In this document: in pieces, positions 21,673-34,199 of the stretch
How positions within the stretch are numbered: position 1 is the first letter of the stretch
How the letters are laid out: each line of letters begins with the position of its first letter
Assembly (NCBI GenBank): GCA_964017155.1
Contig: OZ024865.1
Location: 42,141,120 to 42,205,119 of the forward strand
From: Oasisia sp. SBJ-2009
Taxonomy: Eukaryota > Annelida > Polychaeta > Sabellida > Siboglinidae
DNA length: 64,000 nucleotides
Direction of reading: 5' to 3'
The notes under the pieces: generated by a model
Seen by the model: only the letters and a program-made list of their open reading frames with translations
Databases searched by the model: none
Told to the model about the DNA's origin: nothing
Translations under genes and position numbers: made by a program

Positions 21673-22455
21673 TTAAGTTCTGTCCTTGGGGGGCTTGCGT
21701 TCTTTCTGGCGATCTGATTGATTGCAGCTGAATAACGTGGGAACTGCATCCCATACCAGCTTGTCACGGCTGTTGGCATTCATAAACTGTGACTCGGTGA
21801 AGTGTTTAGCGCACATCCGGCAGTTGTTATAGAGATACCCGCAGTATCTTTTCAACAGATCTTCCCTTCTAGAGTTTATAACCCATCGCTTACTCCTGAA
21901 ATAAGAAGTGCAAAAACATTGAATTACAGCCAGCATTACACATTTATTGCTAATATTTTGCCAAGGCACCTATTCTATTATCTATTATCTAGAATTTAGA
22001 TACACCATGTACATGAACAAGGACAAGTAGGCCAGTCTGGACACATGATACAGTGTCAGTGATATTTACTCTTAGACTTAGTTCAGCCCACCACAAGATC
22101 CGCTGGGACATACTGTTAATTTATTGTCATTGATAACCCCCCCCCCCCCCGCCCACGACAGTACTATTACTTGGCCCAACTACTACTAAACCCGTCCCAG
22201 CCATACGGAGTGTTTTTGTTTACATCACCAGCTGACATCCAGTCTGACACTGACTGGGGGGGGGGCGTGTCGAGGCGTTGCATTTATGCATTTATGTGTG
22301 TTATGCATGGTATTTCTTTTTAGTTTGTATTGATTTAATGCCTACCTGTCTTTATCTTTCGGGAATCTGAAGAATGAAAGCTCTGCGTTGACGCTTTTGT
22401 TGTTGCTGCAGCCAAAGGCTGGGCAAAACGAACCGCCGTGCCTGGCGTACGCCAT
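21673..22455 (-). CDS. THAP-domain zinc-finger protein (two exons), C1 copy
   Basis: Exon 1 is 22455-22346 and exon 2 is 21895-21673. The donor is GACAG|GTAGGC and the acceptor is TTCTTATTTCAG, phase 2, giving a 110-residue protein. The start is MAYARHGGSFCPAFGCSNNK, which puts the first zinc pair (C-x4-C) near the N-terminus as usual for THAP. Then come FRFPKD, KRWVINSRREDLL, the second zinc pair in CAKHF (C-x2-H), and AVPTLF, the conserved end of the domain. All landmarks of the roughly 90-residue DNA-binding domain are present in order. The protein stops about 20 residues later, so it is almost only the domain. It may be a small nuclear DNA-binding protein or derived from a P-element-like transposase. 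It is divergent from receptor C1, with about 490 bp between the two starts. Confidence 0.85.
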
Positions 22456-22829
22456 GTTGATCTGACTTTTGCAACCCAGCCGCTTGGTTCGCTGCGGTCT
22501 ATGTTTTAAAAATGGCGTCCAATGGGAAACAGCGCATGTAATTAGTCTTCCTTTAATTGTCTTTGCTTTTAGCCTTTCCCCTTTGGGATCATAGATTGTT
22601 TTTCCTACGACTACGTCCTGGCATTCTTTCACCAATTATGCAGTTAAATGAATACGTAAAATAGAAAACTGTTTAATGTACATATAAGATTGTGTAAATT
22701 CATATGTTTCGTGTATTATTTGCGTATTTTCACCTTTAATGTATTTTAAATACAATACATTATTTGAGTATAGCGCGGGATGTTAGGTAGCGATTTGCCA
22801 GGTACTAAAGCCGAACACCAAATTCATTT

Positions 22830-22837
22830 TATAAAAG
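22830..22837 (+). promoter_or_regulatory. TATA box upstream of signal-peptide exon C1
   Basis: TATAAAAG, followed by TGATTGG (a CCAAT box in reverse), lies 113 bases before the ATG at 22943. The spacing suits a TSS near 22860. The stretch between this and the THAP start on the other strand would be a shared divergent control region. Confidence 0.5.
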
Positions 22838-22942
22838 CCATTTTGATTGGTTCCAAGGTTGTCGCGGACACGTGAAATTGTGAATTTGTGTTAGTGTGTG
22901 TCATTTTTCCGTAATTACAAGTAAGCTTACTGGATATATATA

Positions 22943-23009
22943 ATGCGTTTTCAATTAAGCGTTGCAACTGTCGGCTGGTTTTTATTGAACGGTAATTTTA
23001 TTATGAAAG
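22943..23009 (+). CDS. Receptor C1 signal-peptide exon
   Basis: From the ATG the frame reads MRFQLSVATVGWFLLNGNFI then MK and the first base of a Gly codon. It ends at AAAG|GTAAGT, a perfect donor in phase 1, matching the V-exon acceptor at 26559. Basic start, hydrophobic core and position behind a TATA box fit a secretory leader. An inner GT at 22992-22993 (also phase 1, weaker) could give a shorter leader. Intron 1 would be about 3.5 kb and contain retrotransposon pieces. Confidence 0.6.
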
Positions 23010-23498
23010 GTAAGTGAATAGTTGCTAAAAAGTAAATTGTCTTTCTACGACTACGGTTACGGCTTACGCCGAGCCTCTTTCCAGAGCCTGAGGAACGAAC
23101 ACCCGAACCATGTTTTTGTTTTGCTGTTGGAACTGACTGAAAACATAAATGATGCGCTTTGTGTGAAATTTATCTTCTTCATCTTGTATTCGTCTAATCT
23201 CAACTTGCTGACGAACAGGAACAAAATGTATTTAAGGTGAAGTACAATATGTAAAGTGTGTACATCGTCATCGATGATAGTACATCTAACAAAAAACCAA
23301 CAAGATCAACATCAGGAGAGGAGTACAGCAATGCAGCAATGGTCTGTTGCAACTCAATTAAACGTTTGACAGATTACTAAATTGCCTAGCCCTAGATGTC
23401 TTTCCGATTACAGAATGTGTATTAGCATTTTGAATGTATCATGCAGACAACAACAATATCGCCTACCACCCATACTATATGGCCATAGGCATAGCCTA

Positions 23499-24184
23499 GG
23501 GCGTGTAAGTGTCGCGCGCGAAAACGAGGCTGGGGGCAGTTGGGGGCAGGAAGTCCATATTCTCCATGTTAACATATAGGACTTTCCTTTGTTTTACGTT
23601 GTAATAATCGAACTATTCCCGCATAGCATATTTCAGTTATATTGTCCAACAAGCAGAAGCAATGGAACAGTTTGACGGTGACAATGAAAATGATCACGGA
23701 AATCATGAATGTTAATCGATTATTATGCCTGGTGGTTGCCATGGCATGATTAGCGGCAAGTACTTGTGTTTGGTGATCTTGACTAATAATGAAGAGTGCC
23801 ATTTTTCGGGCAGTATGACCTGTTTGGGACAAACGTATACACGTGTTATGATTATGTGAATTTAGACAACTTGTCAGATATAAGTGCTTATCGAAACCAC
23901 AACGTACAGTAAAATGCAAATCCCATAAAAGACACATACGGCCTAAAATCGTGTTTATTATCTGCACTACATAAATCGCTATATGTCAATGATAGTGTGG
24001 TAAGCTCACTATTAAATCGGACATTTAAGATAAGAAAGGTATAACACAAGCTATGTATGACCTGATTTTCCGGGTTTTCATCAGTTGGAAGCTGCAACTG
24101 TCATCCATCGTTACAATATTATTCTTGTTTCCAGTCCCCAATCAGCTCCAGTCGCGCGGAGTCTCGCCATGTACAGGCCCTATT
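23499..24184. repeat. Dispersed repeat R, copy in C1
   Basis: Same repeat as 19021-19784, in intron 1 of receptor C1. It lacks the palindromes. Confidence 0.85.
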
Positions 24185-24469
24185 GCCAACGTGTAATAAT
24201 TAATTATCTCCGCCATTCGCCAGCAGGCGGACGTTCACAAAAATGAGTTCTACAGTGCATAGTCTTTGTATTCGCACGACAGCATTTTAGACACAGTTGT
24301 GCAATAAGTTATAAATAAATGTAACAAAACGAACGCTAATTGAAATATCATATAGATTAATGTATTAGAGTCGCCATATTTCTCTGTGAATGGTCAGGTT
24401 ACAGAAACGTCGACGGTGGCTAGCCGGATTGAAACCAAGGGCCCGTCGGCGTCAGGGCAGTAGAATTTA

Positions 24470-24905
24470 AACAATGGTGGCCCGAATTGTCCGCACTGAT
24501 TTAAAACACGCATCGGGCCATTGGGCCAATGACAATGTCGGGCGCCTGGCACAAAGATGGAAAAGAAGTATGTTAAACATCACGCACTGGGACAGAACAA
24601 CAAACATCTGGGTAAGAGAAAATGCAAAGGTCACAGACTGAACAAATAAGAAGACGGAAGTGGACCAGGGGCTGGGCAGGAGACACATGTCACGTCAGCG
24701 CAATACGAGATAACCGATGGACATCGGGTATCACCATATGGAAATCCTACAAAGGGAAACGACCTAGAGGAAGAGCGGTGCGACGATGGACAGACGAACT
24801 AGATGACTACTTGAAGGGTAACATCTGGCAGAGGATAGCGTAAGATAGGCAGATGTATAAACAGCTTGCAGCCATGCTGAACAGACGGGGACAAATACAT
24901 TGAAA
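24470..24905 (+). mobile_element. RTE-like retrotransposon 3' fragment
   Basis: The frame 24622-24843 reads RRRKWTRGWAGDTCHVSAIR, then KGKRPRGRAVRRWTDELDDY. These are C-terminal motifs of RTE-type reverse transcriptase proteins (K/R-W-x-x-G-H-x-x-R, R-G-R-P-x-R-R-W). The upstream part (RWKRSMLNITHWDR in another frame) belongs to the same fragment. No RT core is present. Also in C2 at 34485-34920. Confidence 0.75.
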
Positions 24906-25420
24906 TATATTTAAATACAAATGCTATGAGGGATTTAAATACAAATACTTTTAAATGCAAATGTGTTTAAAAACAAATACATTGAAAAGTATTTTAAATA
25001 TTTTTTCAAATACTTTTCAAATACTGTTCATTTTCAGGATATATTACTATATAGGACTAGGTAAGAGTAAAGCAATTTATATATTAAGAGTTCGAGACAT
25101 ATAGTTTATTATCACTAGTGTTTCCATTCTCATACACCATTTTTTACTAATCAACTAAGCATTAACTAAGCAATTTCAAAAGTGCACAAGCTGCCTGCAA
25201 ACTTGCCTAAACGTTGTTAAACTTCTAACAGTGCTAGGCAATCCCAACCTTCTATTGTCCATGGGGACTGATTAATTGACCCCTCCCCCGTTCTTGCTGG
25301 CCATAACTAAATGAACCTCCGTTTTTTCGAAGTGTTAACTTATACTACACATACACGCACGCTTGCACGCACGCACAAACACACGCACGCACGCGCGCGC
25401 ACACACACACACGCATGTTT

Positions 25421-26440
25421 TAATAATAATAATAATAATAATTCCGTTTTTTAATATAGCACATTTTTAGGTAACTAAATGCCAATCAAAGTGCTTCACA
25501 TTAACGTGTTGACTAAATCTAAAATACAAATTAGTTATATACATAAGGTTAGATAAAAATAAATAAACTAACATAATCAAGTAAATAAGCGAGGATAAAT
25601 AAATACACATTAATATGACTTCTTGACTAAATCTAAAATATAGATTAATTAAATACACCAGGTAAGATATAATGAATAAGCTAAGATAAATAAGTAAGTA
25701 AGCTAATATGAATAAGTAAGTAAATAAAAAATATATAATAAGCTAAGATAAAATAATTATAAAATAATAAATAAATTATGGTGTAAAATACAATTTCAAA
25801 CAGAACAATTTAAAACCAAGCAGTGTCATAAAATAGAAAGTCAATGTCATCAAGGCAGGTAGTGTAAACGAAATAGGTTAGTTTTTCTCGGAAAGCTGCC
25901 AGTGTCTCGGTTGATCTTATACACTTTGGCCAGCTGTTCCGCATGGCTGGGCCTGCCACCGCAAAGCTGCTCCTTCCGACCGTTCTTCTCGGCACCATTA
26001 CTGCGAGCAGTGCTAGGCCCGTTGCGAACTATCGCACAACTGAGATAGTCCGGGGTTAAGCCATGCAGGATCTTATACATGTAAGAACAGATCTTGAATG
26101 TGACTCTCATCTTGGTCGGCAGACAATGCAGCGATTGCAGAATCGGCGTGATATGATCTCGCTGTCTGACACGGTTAATTAGGCGAGCGGCAGAGCTGTG
26201 TGCTCGTTTGAGTTGGAACCAATCATAACACACTGAGATCTGCCCGTCAAGTATGACCTAAGCCAGTCAAACCCCGTGTCGGCGATGCCGAAGCGTGAAA
26301 CCAGAGTGTTCAAAAATATGTCAGTGTTAATCGTGTCGAATGCTGCACTCTTGTCAAGGAGAACCAGCATTACACAACGTCCTGAATCGAGGTTGCCCAC
26401 GATGTCATGCTGTATTCTCATCAGAGCTGTTTCAGTAGAA
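25421..26440 (-). mobile_element. CR1/Jockey-type non-LTR retrotransposon 3' fragment
   Basis: On the - strand 26421-26179 carries VLLDKSAAFDTINTDIFLNT then FDWLRSYLTGRSQCV (RT palm). 26233-25850 carries KRAHSSAARLINRVRQRDHI and LHCLPTKMRVTFK, the usual post-RT region. The end is TA-rich with (AAT)n at 25424-25442. The catalytic FADD/YADD box is lost in an internal deletion, so it is dead. It lies just before the V exon. Also in C2 at 35436-36455. Confidence 0.85.
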
Positions 26441-26558
26441 TAATATTGTAAACCGATTGCATTTTATCATGCAAGTTATTCGTTGTCAAGTGTCAATGTT
26501 ACAAACCTAATGCATACATTATAATATACAATTGTGTACACATTTTGTTTTGTTGCAG

Positions 26559-26876
26559 TTGTGTATGGACAGGTGACGAATGGACAGGTGACGACGGCCC
26601 CAGAGAATGTCGCTGGGTTGGTTGGAAGCAATGTAACGCTCAGGTGTGCTGGGACCAATCTAGCCTGGGAAGACCATAGAATACTCGGTACCATGACGCC
26701 AATATCAAGAGGGACGAATCGTATCTTTTTCCCTAACATGTATGACCTCATCACCGTGCCTACAGGAACATATAACTTGATTATGAAATCTGTTCAACTA
26801 AACCAAGGTGGACTATACAAGTGCAGAGCATTACCAGGCTCTCAGTATGGAATGGCAGAGGTTGTCATATTCAGCG
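26559..26876 (+). CDS. Receptor C1 exon: V-type Ig domain
   Basis: The exon is 318 bp, acceptor TTTTGTTTTGTTGCAG, donor AGCG|GTGAAA, phase 1-1. B-strand cysteine in NVTLRCAGTNLAWED (with the core Trp), second cysteine in GGLYKCRALPG, final strand AEVVIFS. It shares LRCAG and the final strand with gene A but is otherwise diverged. A GQVTNGQVTT repeat at the start comes from a 15-bp tandem duplication. Confidence 0.82.
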
Positions 26877-27865
26877 GTGAAACATTTTTCTTTTTTTCCT
26901 CTTTGGTATTATTGCTGCTAGGGTGTTTTTATAGTAAGATGTAACACAATTATTTTGTAACAGTATACTAATAATTGGCCAGTGATCGTGACGAGCACTT
27001 TAACTCCCAGCCTTACAGCAAGCGTAAACAAATTCACATAAACACTTAAATGAGCAGTGAAATTGTAATAGACCAGATAAAATATTGTCCTCTGGTTACT
27101 TGCATTTCATGAAGACAGTATTGGCAATACTGTTATTTAGGAAAGTAATTACATTTTGTATTGTATCAGGCAAATGACATTCATTCGAATTTCCTCAAAC
27201 AAGTATCAATAATCAACTTTGGAATGGTTCATCTGTGACATAGGAATTAATAGTGAACATAACAGTACAAAGTAGTGAAATATAAGTTACTGGAAACAGT
27301 TACGGCTGTCCACCCATCATAACAGGTTTGCTATTCATATTCTTCCACCACACTTAAACGTTATAAACCTGGTAAACAGTGTAACTCCTTCTATGTAAGA
27401 AATTCACTCGCCAAGTGAAGATCTTGGATTTATAATGCTTTGTTTACGTGAATATTTATGTAAGTATCTTTGAAAAGGAATATATGGAACAAGGGCGCTC
27501 TAAATGTGCTCTTGTTGTATTATATTATTGCTTTTTTGGGAGACATTACATTATTTATACATAATTCATAATTCAGTTGCATTTTAACCTATGGTGTCAA
27601 CGGTGATGTTGATTTTTATGCAAGGGCATGTGCACAACTACATTACCTTTAGGCCGGTAGCCAGGTCCAGCTCTCGGGATGTTTTTTGCTGAATTGTTTT
27701 ACTATTATTTTCTGATAAACTATACCTTTGCCATCGCCAGGTGGTAATGACCACTCCCAACTCGGGGTCGTTTACCATCAGGGTGCCAGAAATAAATTCA
27801 AATGTACACAAATGACTGATGTTAAGTCAATTCTAATATTTCACAACTGTAGGACCAATTACAGT
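26877..27865 (+). other. C1 intron, V to Ig2, first part
   Basis: AT-rich, no exon seen. Confidence 0.5.
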
Positions 27866-28600
27866 CACAGAGCCAGCACATTTGGCAGAAGATCCTGAGA
27901 TATCTGAGCAGGCGGCAGTGAATGAATAGGTGATGGCCGCAATTCACTTCCGAAATGTGAGACACTGTGTCCCCAAAGGTAGGAAATATTGCTCTTCTTC
28001 TGACACGTCCATGTCGAAAATAAATATTTATAACCCAATTATACACATGTACTTGACCATATGAGGAGACAATGACATCTGGACAGGCAGAGCTTCAACA
28101 TGCGGTACTACATGTCACATGGTCAAGTATAGTTTGGGGGGGGGCGAGGGGGGGAACACATTGACCTTGGACTTTAAAAACAAAACAATTATTGATTATT
28201 GCCTAGAATATATAGGTAGTAGGGTATCAAAACATCGGATATTTAATCACTTAAATGATTTGGGGAACGCGTCTGTTTTCTCGCCCACAGCGGGTATTAT
28301 TTTCGAGATAGAGAGACCATTTTTGTATAGTATCGAACCGTATGGTGTGGGACGTTTTCTGGGTCGAAAGGAGTCCTTGTTATCCATTACAAACGGCGTG
28401 TATATATTTATTTCCGACACTGGACGTGTCACACAGTGAGCATTTGTTCCTATTTGTTGGGGACGCAGTGGCTCACACTACGGAAATGGATTGCGCCCAT
28501 CCTCTAAGTCATACACAACCGCCTGCCCCGATGCCTCAGGATGCATTCTCGTTAATGTTGTGGTCCTATGACTATATTTGGCCCCACAGCGAATAAATAT
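27866..28600. repeat. Imperfect long inverted repeat (fold-back element) in C1
   Basis: 27870-28045 and 28395-28590 are inverted relative to each other, with blocks such as TCTGACACGTCCATGTCG against CGACACTGGACGTGTCA, plus GGCGGCAGTG against its inverse. Arms are roughly 180 bases with many mismatches. Open frames in the arms (for example 27822-28046) are shadows. It could be an old fold-back or MITE-type element. Also in C2 (37881-38615). Confidence 0.6.
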
Positions 28601-28822
28601 TTGAATTGAGTTAATTTCAGGCCTGAAAAGGGTTTCCGGCACCCTGGAGGTAAACGGCCCCGAATTGGGAATGGTCATAGCCACCTTGCGATGTCCCAGT
28701 GTATAGGTTATCAGGAAATAATAGTGAAAACATACAGCAGAAAACATCGTGAGAGCTGGACCTGGCTTCCTGCCTATTTGTTTGCACATTGACAGTCTGC
28801 AATATTTACTGACTGCTTTCAG

Positions 28823-29170
28823 CATTTAATCCAAATTGTACAATCAACGCAACAACAAACAACGAGGCAGTAGCAGGTCAATACGTTGAGTACAGCTGTG
28901 AGCGGAAGTACCAGGGGAAATTCACCCCAAAGATGAAATGGAAGGATCTAAGCAGTGGTCAGAATGTAGAAGCCTACGACGAGTCAAGTAAAGGGACAGT
29001 CAAATATAGGGTCGTTGTGATGATGAAACCATCTCACAATGGAGCGAGCTTCATCACATGTCAGACTTACTTTGAGAAGCCACAGTCTGAAGCCAATTGG
29101 GCGGCGAACATACCTGTAAACAACTATGTATTCAGTGAGAACTACACATTACCAAATCTAACCGTCTATT
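28823..29170 (+). CDS. Receptor C1 exon: second Ig-like domain
   Basis: The exon is 348 bp, acceptor TGACTGCTTTCAG, donor CTATT|GTAAGT, phase 1-1. Core: YVEYSCERKY, KMKWKD, ASFITCQTYFEKP, ending PNLTVYC. It aligns with the Ig2 exon of A/B (same CQTYF/CRTYF, same NYTxPNLTVYC end). Many sequons (NCT, NAT, NYT, NLT). In C1 no third Ig exon follows before the next unit begins at 30071. Confidence 0.85.
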
Positions 29171-30070
29171 GTAAGTACTGAGTATCTATTTAATTTGAAT
29201 TTTTAGTCCTTTCATCGAAGTTTCAGTGTAATAATAATAATGATATATTTTATTTAATATAGCGCCACATCCAATTTCAAATTGTTCGTGGCGCTTTACA
29301 TACATTAAAATACAAATACAGACCAGAAGAAAAACACATAATATACTAGTGACATATATAAACAATAAACAAATATAAACAATGTAAATATAATAACACT
29401 AATTATTTAAGCTGAATAAATATTATATGTATAATAAACAAACATTTTATTCAAATTTGCCAACTCACTAATATATTGTCCAAAGGATATAAGGGCTTCT
29501 TGGCCATTTTTGTAGGTTGTCAATTTCCAAACATTTTTTTAACGGTATCAAGTGCCACCTGAATATGTGTTAAAATATTAAATAATTTAAATTAAGCATT
29601 TATAGTAGTTATATATTAATATATATATATATATAATATAATATATAGCTATATTCATATGTGACCTGTTCTAACGAAATGAGACACATTATTTGCACAT
29701 TTCTATTCAAGAAAACACCGTATAAACCACCAATGCACACATTAATATCTTTTCTGTCAACTGGCAATGCTTATTTCTCATTTATAGTACTATTTAGTAC
29801 ATTTTATAACCTTTTTTGAAAGGCTACATAATATTTATCGCAGTTTCTTAATCTTAAAACAGAACCGATAAATCTTGTTCGAGTCGCATTCTTCGGGGCA
29901 TGGCGCATATAGTTGGTACTACGGGGAAAACCAGCATGTCCACTGTCCGAATCTGCTACAGGAATTCCCCACTGACGTCAACGTTATCCAATAGGAGCGC
30001 TTAACAGAGAAACCTATCTGTAAACAAATGTCACCCAATTCGGGGCGTGGCTCATAGCGGTCCCCTGATT
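29171..30070 (+). other. C1 tail of the unit
   Basis: Holds an AAT-tailed short repeat (29229-29330, with TAATATAGCGCC and GGCGCTTTACA) and AT-rich sequence. It ends at CCCCTGATTGG where the next unit starts. No exon seen. Confidence 0.6.
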
Positions 30071-31687
30071 GGGGTGGGGTGGACATGTAAAGATAAAACA
30101 ATTATATTTTTATGCGCCAAATATATTGATTTTCAAAAATATATAATATTTTATGGTCATTTCACGGCTACATTATGATAGGATTCATGAAATCTCAGAT
30201 ATGATCATTATGCCTGGTTCTTTCTTTACCATGTCCCCAGACAACCTCTCCCTGTCAGCTGAAGATATGCTGCAGTCAATAATTATGTCCATAGCCTGAA
30301 AGTGCATTTTAAAATTTGTTGAAATTTTCCGGTTTTATATATACATCTTGATACATGTACTGCCTATGGACACACAACTGGTCCATTGTAAATTTGAAAG
30401 GATGTATGTACAGTAAATTATGATGTAGCCCTAAGTGTCTTTTTCTACTACTTTCAATCGTTGTATTCTAGTCATATTTATTTCTTGTTTTGGTACACAT
30501 GATGTTTAGCATCTCACCTAAACATGCTAAACCTACACCCGCCCAAATTGCCAACACCATCATATATGCCTCCCTGTGGTTTATGTGTTCCTCTATTTTA
30601 ACACTTTGTCATACAGTTGTGTGTGCGTTAAATTATGTGTCTATTCCTAGTCATATTCATAACTTGTTTTCATGATGTTTAAATTATATTTTTTTTACAC
30701 CATTGCATACTTTTGTATTTTTAATGTCTGAAGGCTTCACCTCAACAGTTTTATTACTGAACGTGGATTCCTTAATAAATAAATCAATCAATATAATTCA
30801 GTTCAGACAGTTACTGTCCAATCCCAATTTTTAGAAATCTTTCATTCCTATTCCGAAACAGATCAAAAACATGAACAAAAAAGACATGGGTACAATAATA
30901 CATTTATTGTAGGCATTAATAGCATGTGTACAGATATTAAAGTTAGTATACACTTCAAATGAGCCCAAAAACATGCCAATTTGGTTTGATTTGCCAACAT
31001 TTGCAGAAAGTATTCAACATCATCTTTCATTTATCAAATACATACCATTTTGTAATCAAGCCACTTCAAATTAGTTTATTTTTATTTTTGACACACACGT
31101 CTACAAATAAATCATGTCTGCACATGTCCATCTATGTTTAGAATTAATGTAATTTCGCAGATGAAAGATGCATATGATACATATAACCTGTGCTGTATAT
31201 TGATACATGATAGTCATGTGCCCCACAAAAAGTAAAAGAATATGTGCCAGTATTAAAATGTCAATACATTGTTAGCTACATGTACATTTGTTCACAATAT
31301 TCATTATAGTTAGTCTTCAGTTTCATTGAATTTGTATAGTTTGCAATTCATATCGTGTGACTGCAAAATATAGCCAAAATGTTGGTTGCCATTTACAATA
31401 TTTAGTGTCCAAATGACATACAGAATTATTTCGGTGTTCTCACAAAAACGTTACAATTATTGAAACATACTAATGTTATCAGTTGATTATGTAAAACACA
31501 TGTATAACCCCTCTTATACCTTAGTCCAGCCAGGGCTATATGTATACTGTATGGTGATGTACTATATATCTAGTCAACTGTCTCAAGCAATTTACAACAA
31601 TACAATCATCTGGTCTGACATGAATATAATCAAGAAAATTGATTTTACCAGGACTGAAGTATCTTGCTCAACTACATGCTCAGAAGA

Positions 31688-32470
31688 TTAAGTTCTGTCC
31701 TTGGGGGGCTTGCGTTCTTTCTGGCGATCTGATTGATTGCAGCTGAATAACGTGGGAACTGCATCCCATACCAGCTTGTCACGGCTGTTGGCATTCATAA
31801 ACTGTGACTCGGTGAAGTGTTTAGCGCACATCCGGCAGTTGTTATAGAGATACCCGCAGTATCTTTTCAACAGATCTTCCCTTCTAGAGTTTATAACCCA
31901 TCGCTTACTCCTGAAATAAGAAGTGCAAAAACATTGAATTACAGCCAGCATTACACATTTATTGCTAATATTTTGCCAAGGCACCTATTCTATTATCTAT
32001 TATCTAGAATTTAGATACACCATGTACATGAACAAGGACAAGTAGGCCAGTCTGGACACATGATACAGTGTCAGTGATATTTACTCTTAGACTTAGTTCA
32101 GCCCACCACAAGATCCGCTGGGACATACTGTTAATTTATTGTCATTGATAACCCCCCCCCCCCCCGCCCACGACAGTACTATTACTTGGCCCAACTACTA
32201 CTAAACCCGTCCCAGCCATACGGAGTGTTTTTGTTTACATCACCAGCTGACATCCAGTCTGACACTGACTGGGGGGGGGGCGTGTCGAGGCGTTGCATTT
32301 ATGCATTTATGTGTGTTATGCATGGTATTTCTTTTTAGTTTGTATTGATTTAATGCCTACCTGTCTTTATCTTTCGGGAATCTGAAGAATGAAAGCTCTG
32401 CGTTGACGCTTTTGTTGTTGCTGCAGCCAAAGGCTGGGCAAAACGAACCGCCGTGCCTGGCGTACGCCAT
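31688..32470 (-). CDS. THAP-domain zinc-finger protein (two exons), C2 copy
   Basis: Exons 32470-32361 and 31910-31688. Same 110-residue protein as the C1 copy, with no difference seen: zinc ligands C-x4-C and C-x2-H, then AVPTLF. Divergent from receptor C2. Confidence 0.85.
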
Positions 32471-32844
32471 GTTGATCTGACTTTTGCAACCCAGCCGCTT
32501 GGTTCGCTGCGGTCTATGTTTTAAAAATGGCGTCCAATGGGAAACAGCGCATGTAATTAGTCTTCCTTTAATTGTCTTTGCTTTTAGCCTTTCCCCTTTG
32601 GGATCATAGATTGTTTTTCCTACGACTACGTCCTGGCATTCTTTCACCAATTATGCAGTTAAATGAATACGTAAAATAGAAAACTGTTTAATGTACATAT
32701 AAGATTGTGTAAATTCATATGTTTCGTGTATTATTTGCGTATTTTCACCTTTAATGTATTTTAAATACAATACATTATTTGAGTATAGCGCGGGATGTTA
32801 GGTAGCGATTTGCCAGGTACTAAAGCCGAACACCAAATTCATTT

Positions 32845-32852
32845 TATAAAAG
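32845..32852 (+). promoter_or_regulatory. TATA box upstream of signal-peptide exon C2
   Basis: TATAAAAG, 113 bases before the ATG at 32958, identical to C1. Confidence 0.5.
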
Positions 32853-32957
32853 CCATTTTGATTGGTTCCAAGGTTGTCGCGGACACGTGAAATTGTGAAT
32901 TTGTGTTAGTGTGTGTCATTTTTCCGTAATTACAAGTAAGCTTACTGGATATATATA

Positions 32958-33024
32958 ATGCGTTTTCAATTAAGCGTTGCAACTGTCGGCTGGTTTTTAT
33001 TGAACGGTAATTTTATTATGAAAG
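32958..33024 (+). CDS. Receptor C2 signal-peptide exon
   Basis: Same sequence as 22943-23009, with the AAAG|GTAAGT donor in phase 1. Because each unit has its own promoter and leader, C1 and C2 can each start transcripts. Confidence 0.6.
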
Positions 33025-33513
33025 GTAAGTGAATAGTTGCTAAAAAGTAAATTGTCTTTCTACGACTACGGTTACGGCTTACGCCGAGCCTCTTTCCAGA
33101 GCCTGAGGAACGAACACCCGAACCATGTTTTTGTTTTGCTGTTGGAACTGACTGAAAACATAAATGATGCGCTTTGTGTGAAATTTATCTTCTTCATCTT
33201 GTATTCGTCTAATCTCAACTTGCTGACGAACAGGAACAAAATGTATTTAAGGTGAAGTACAATATGTAAAGTGTGTACATCGTCATCGATGATAGTACAT
33301 CTAACAAAAAACCAACAAGATCAACATCAGGAGAGGAGTACAGCAATGCAGCAATGGTCTGTTGCAACTCAATTAAACGTTTGACAGATTACTAAATTGC
33401 CTAGCCCTAGATGTCTTTCCGATTACAGAATGTGTATTAGCATTTTGAATGTATCATGCAGACAACAACAATATCGCCTACCACCCATACTATATGGCCA
33501 TAGGCATAGCCTA

Positions 33514-34199
33514 GGGCGTGTAAGTGTCGCGCGCGAAAACGAGGCTGGGGGCAGTTGGGGGCAGGAAGTCCATATTCTCCATGTTAACATATAGGACTTT
33601 CCTTTGTTTTACGTTGTAATAATCGAACTATTCCCGCATAGCATATTTCAGTTATATTGTCCAACAAGCAGAAGCAATGGAACAGTTTGACGGTGACAAT
33701 GAAAATGATCACGGAAATCATGAATGTTAATCGATTATTATGCCTGGTGGTTGCCATGGCATGATTAGCGGCAAGTACTTGTGTTTGGTGATCTTGACTA
33801 ATAATGAAGAGTGCCATTTTTCGGGCAGTATGACCTGTTTGGGACAAACGTATACACGTGTTATGATTATGTGAATTTAGACAACTTGTCAGATATAAGT
33901 GCTTATCGAAACCACAACGTACAGTAAAATGCAAATCCCATAAAAGACACATACGGCCTAAAATCGTGTTTATTATCTGCACTACATAAATCGCTATATG
34001 TCAATGATAGTGTGGTAAGCTCACTATTAAATCGGACATTTAAGATAAGAAAGGTATAACACAAGCTATGTATGACCTGATTTTCCGGGTTTTCATCAGT
34101 TGGAAGCTGCAACTGTCATCCATCGTTACAATATTATTCTTGTTTCCAGTCCCCAATCAGCTCCAGTCGCGCGGAGTCTCGCCATGTACAGGCCCTATT
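33514..34199. repeat. Dispersed repeat R, copy in C2
   Basis: Same as 23499-24184. Confidence 0.85.

Larger units (their letters stand above)
20056..30070. repeat. Tandem 10,015-bp duplication, unit C1
   Basis: 20056-30070 is repeated at 30071-39909. The first 9.3 kb differ at only one base that I found (C/A at the AATCAATC run near 20765/30780). The last 0.7 kb carry several base changes, a one-base T-run difference and a 179-bp indel (29595-29773 is absent from C2). Each unit carries a THAP gene, a signal-peptide exon with promoter, a V exon and an Ig2 exon. Confidence 0.95.

Noticed and set aside
23569..23967. 132-residue - strand frame in repeat R
   Set aside because: Partly shared by repeat copy 1 with frame breaks; no domain or start context.
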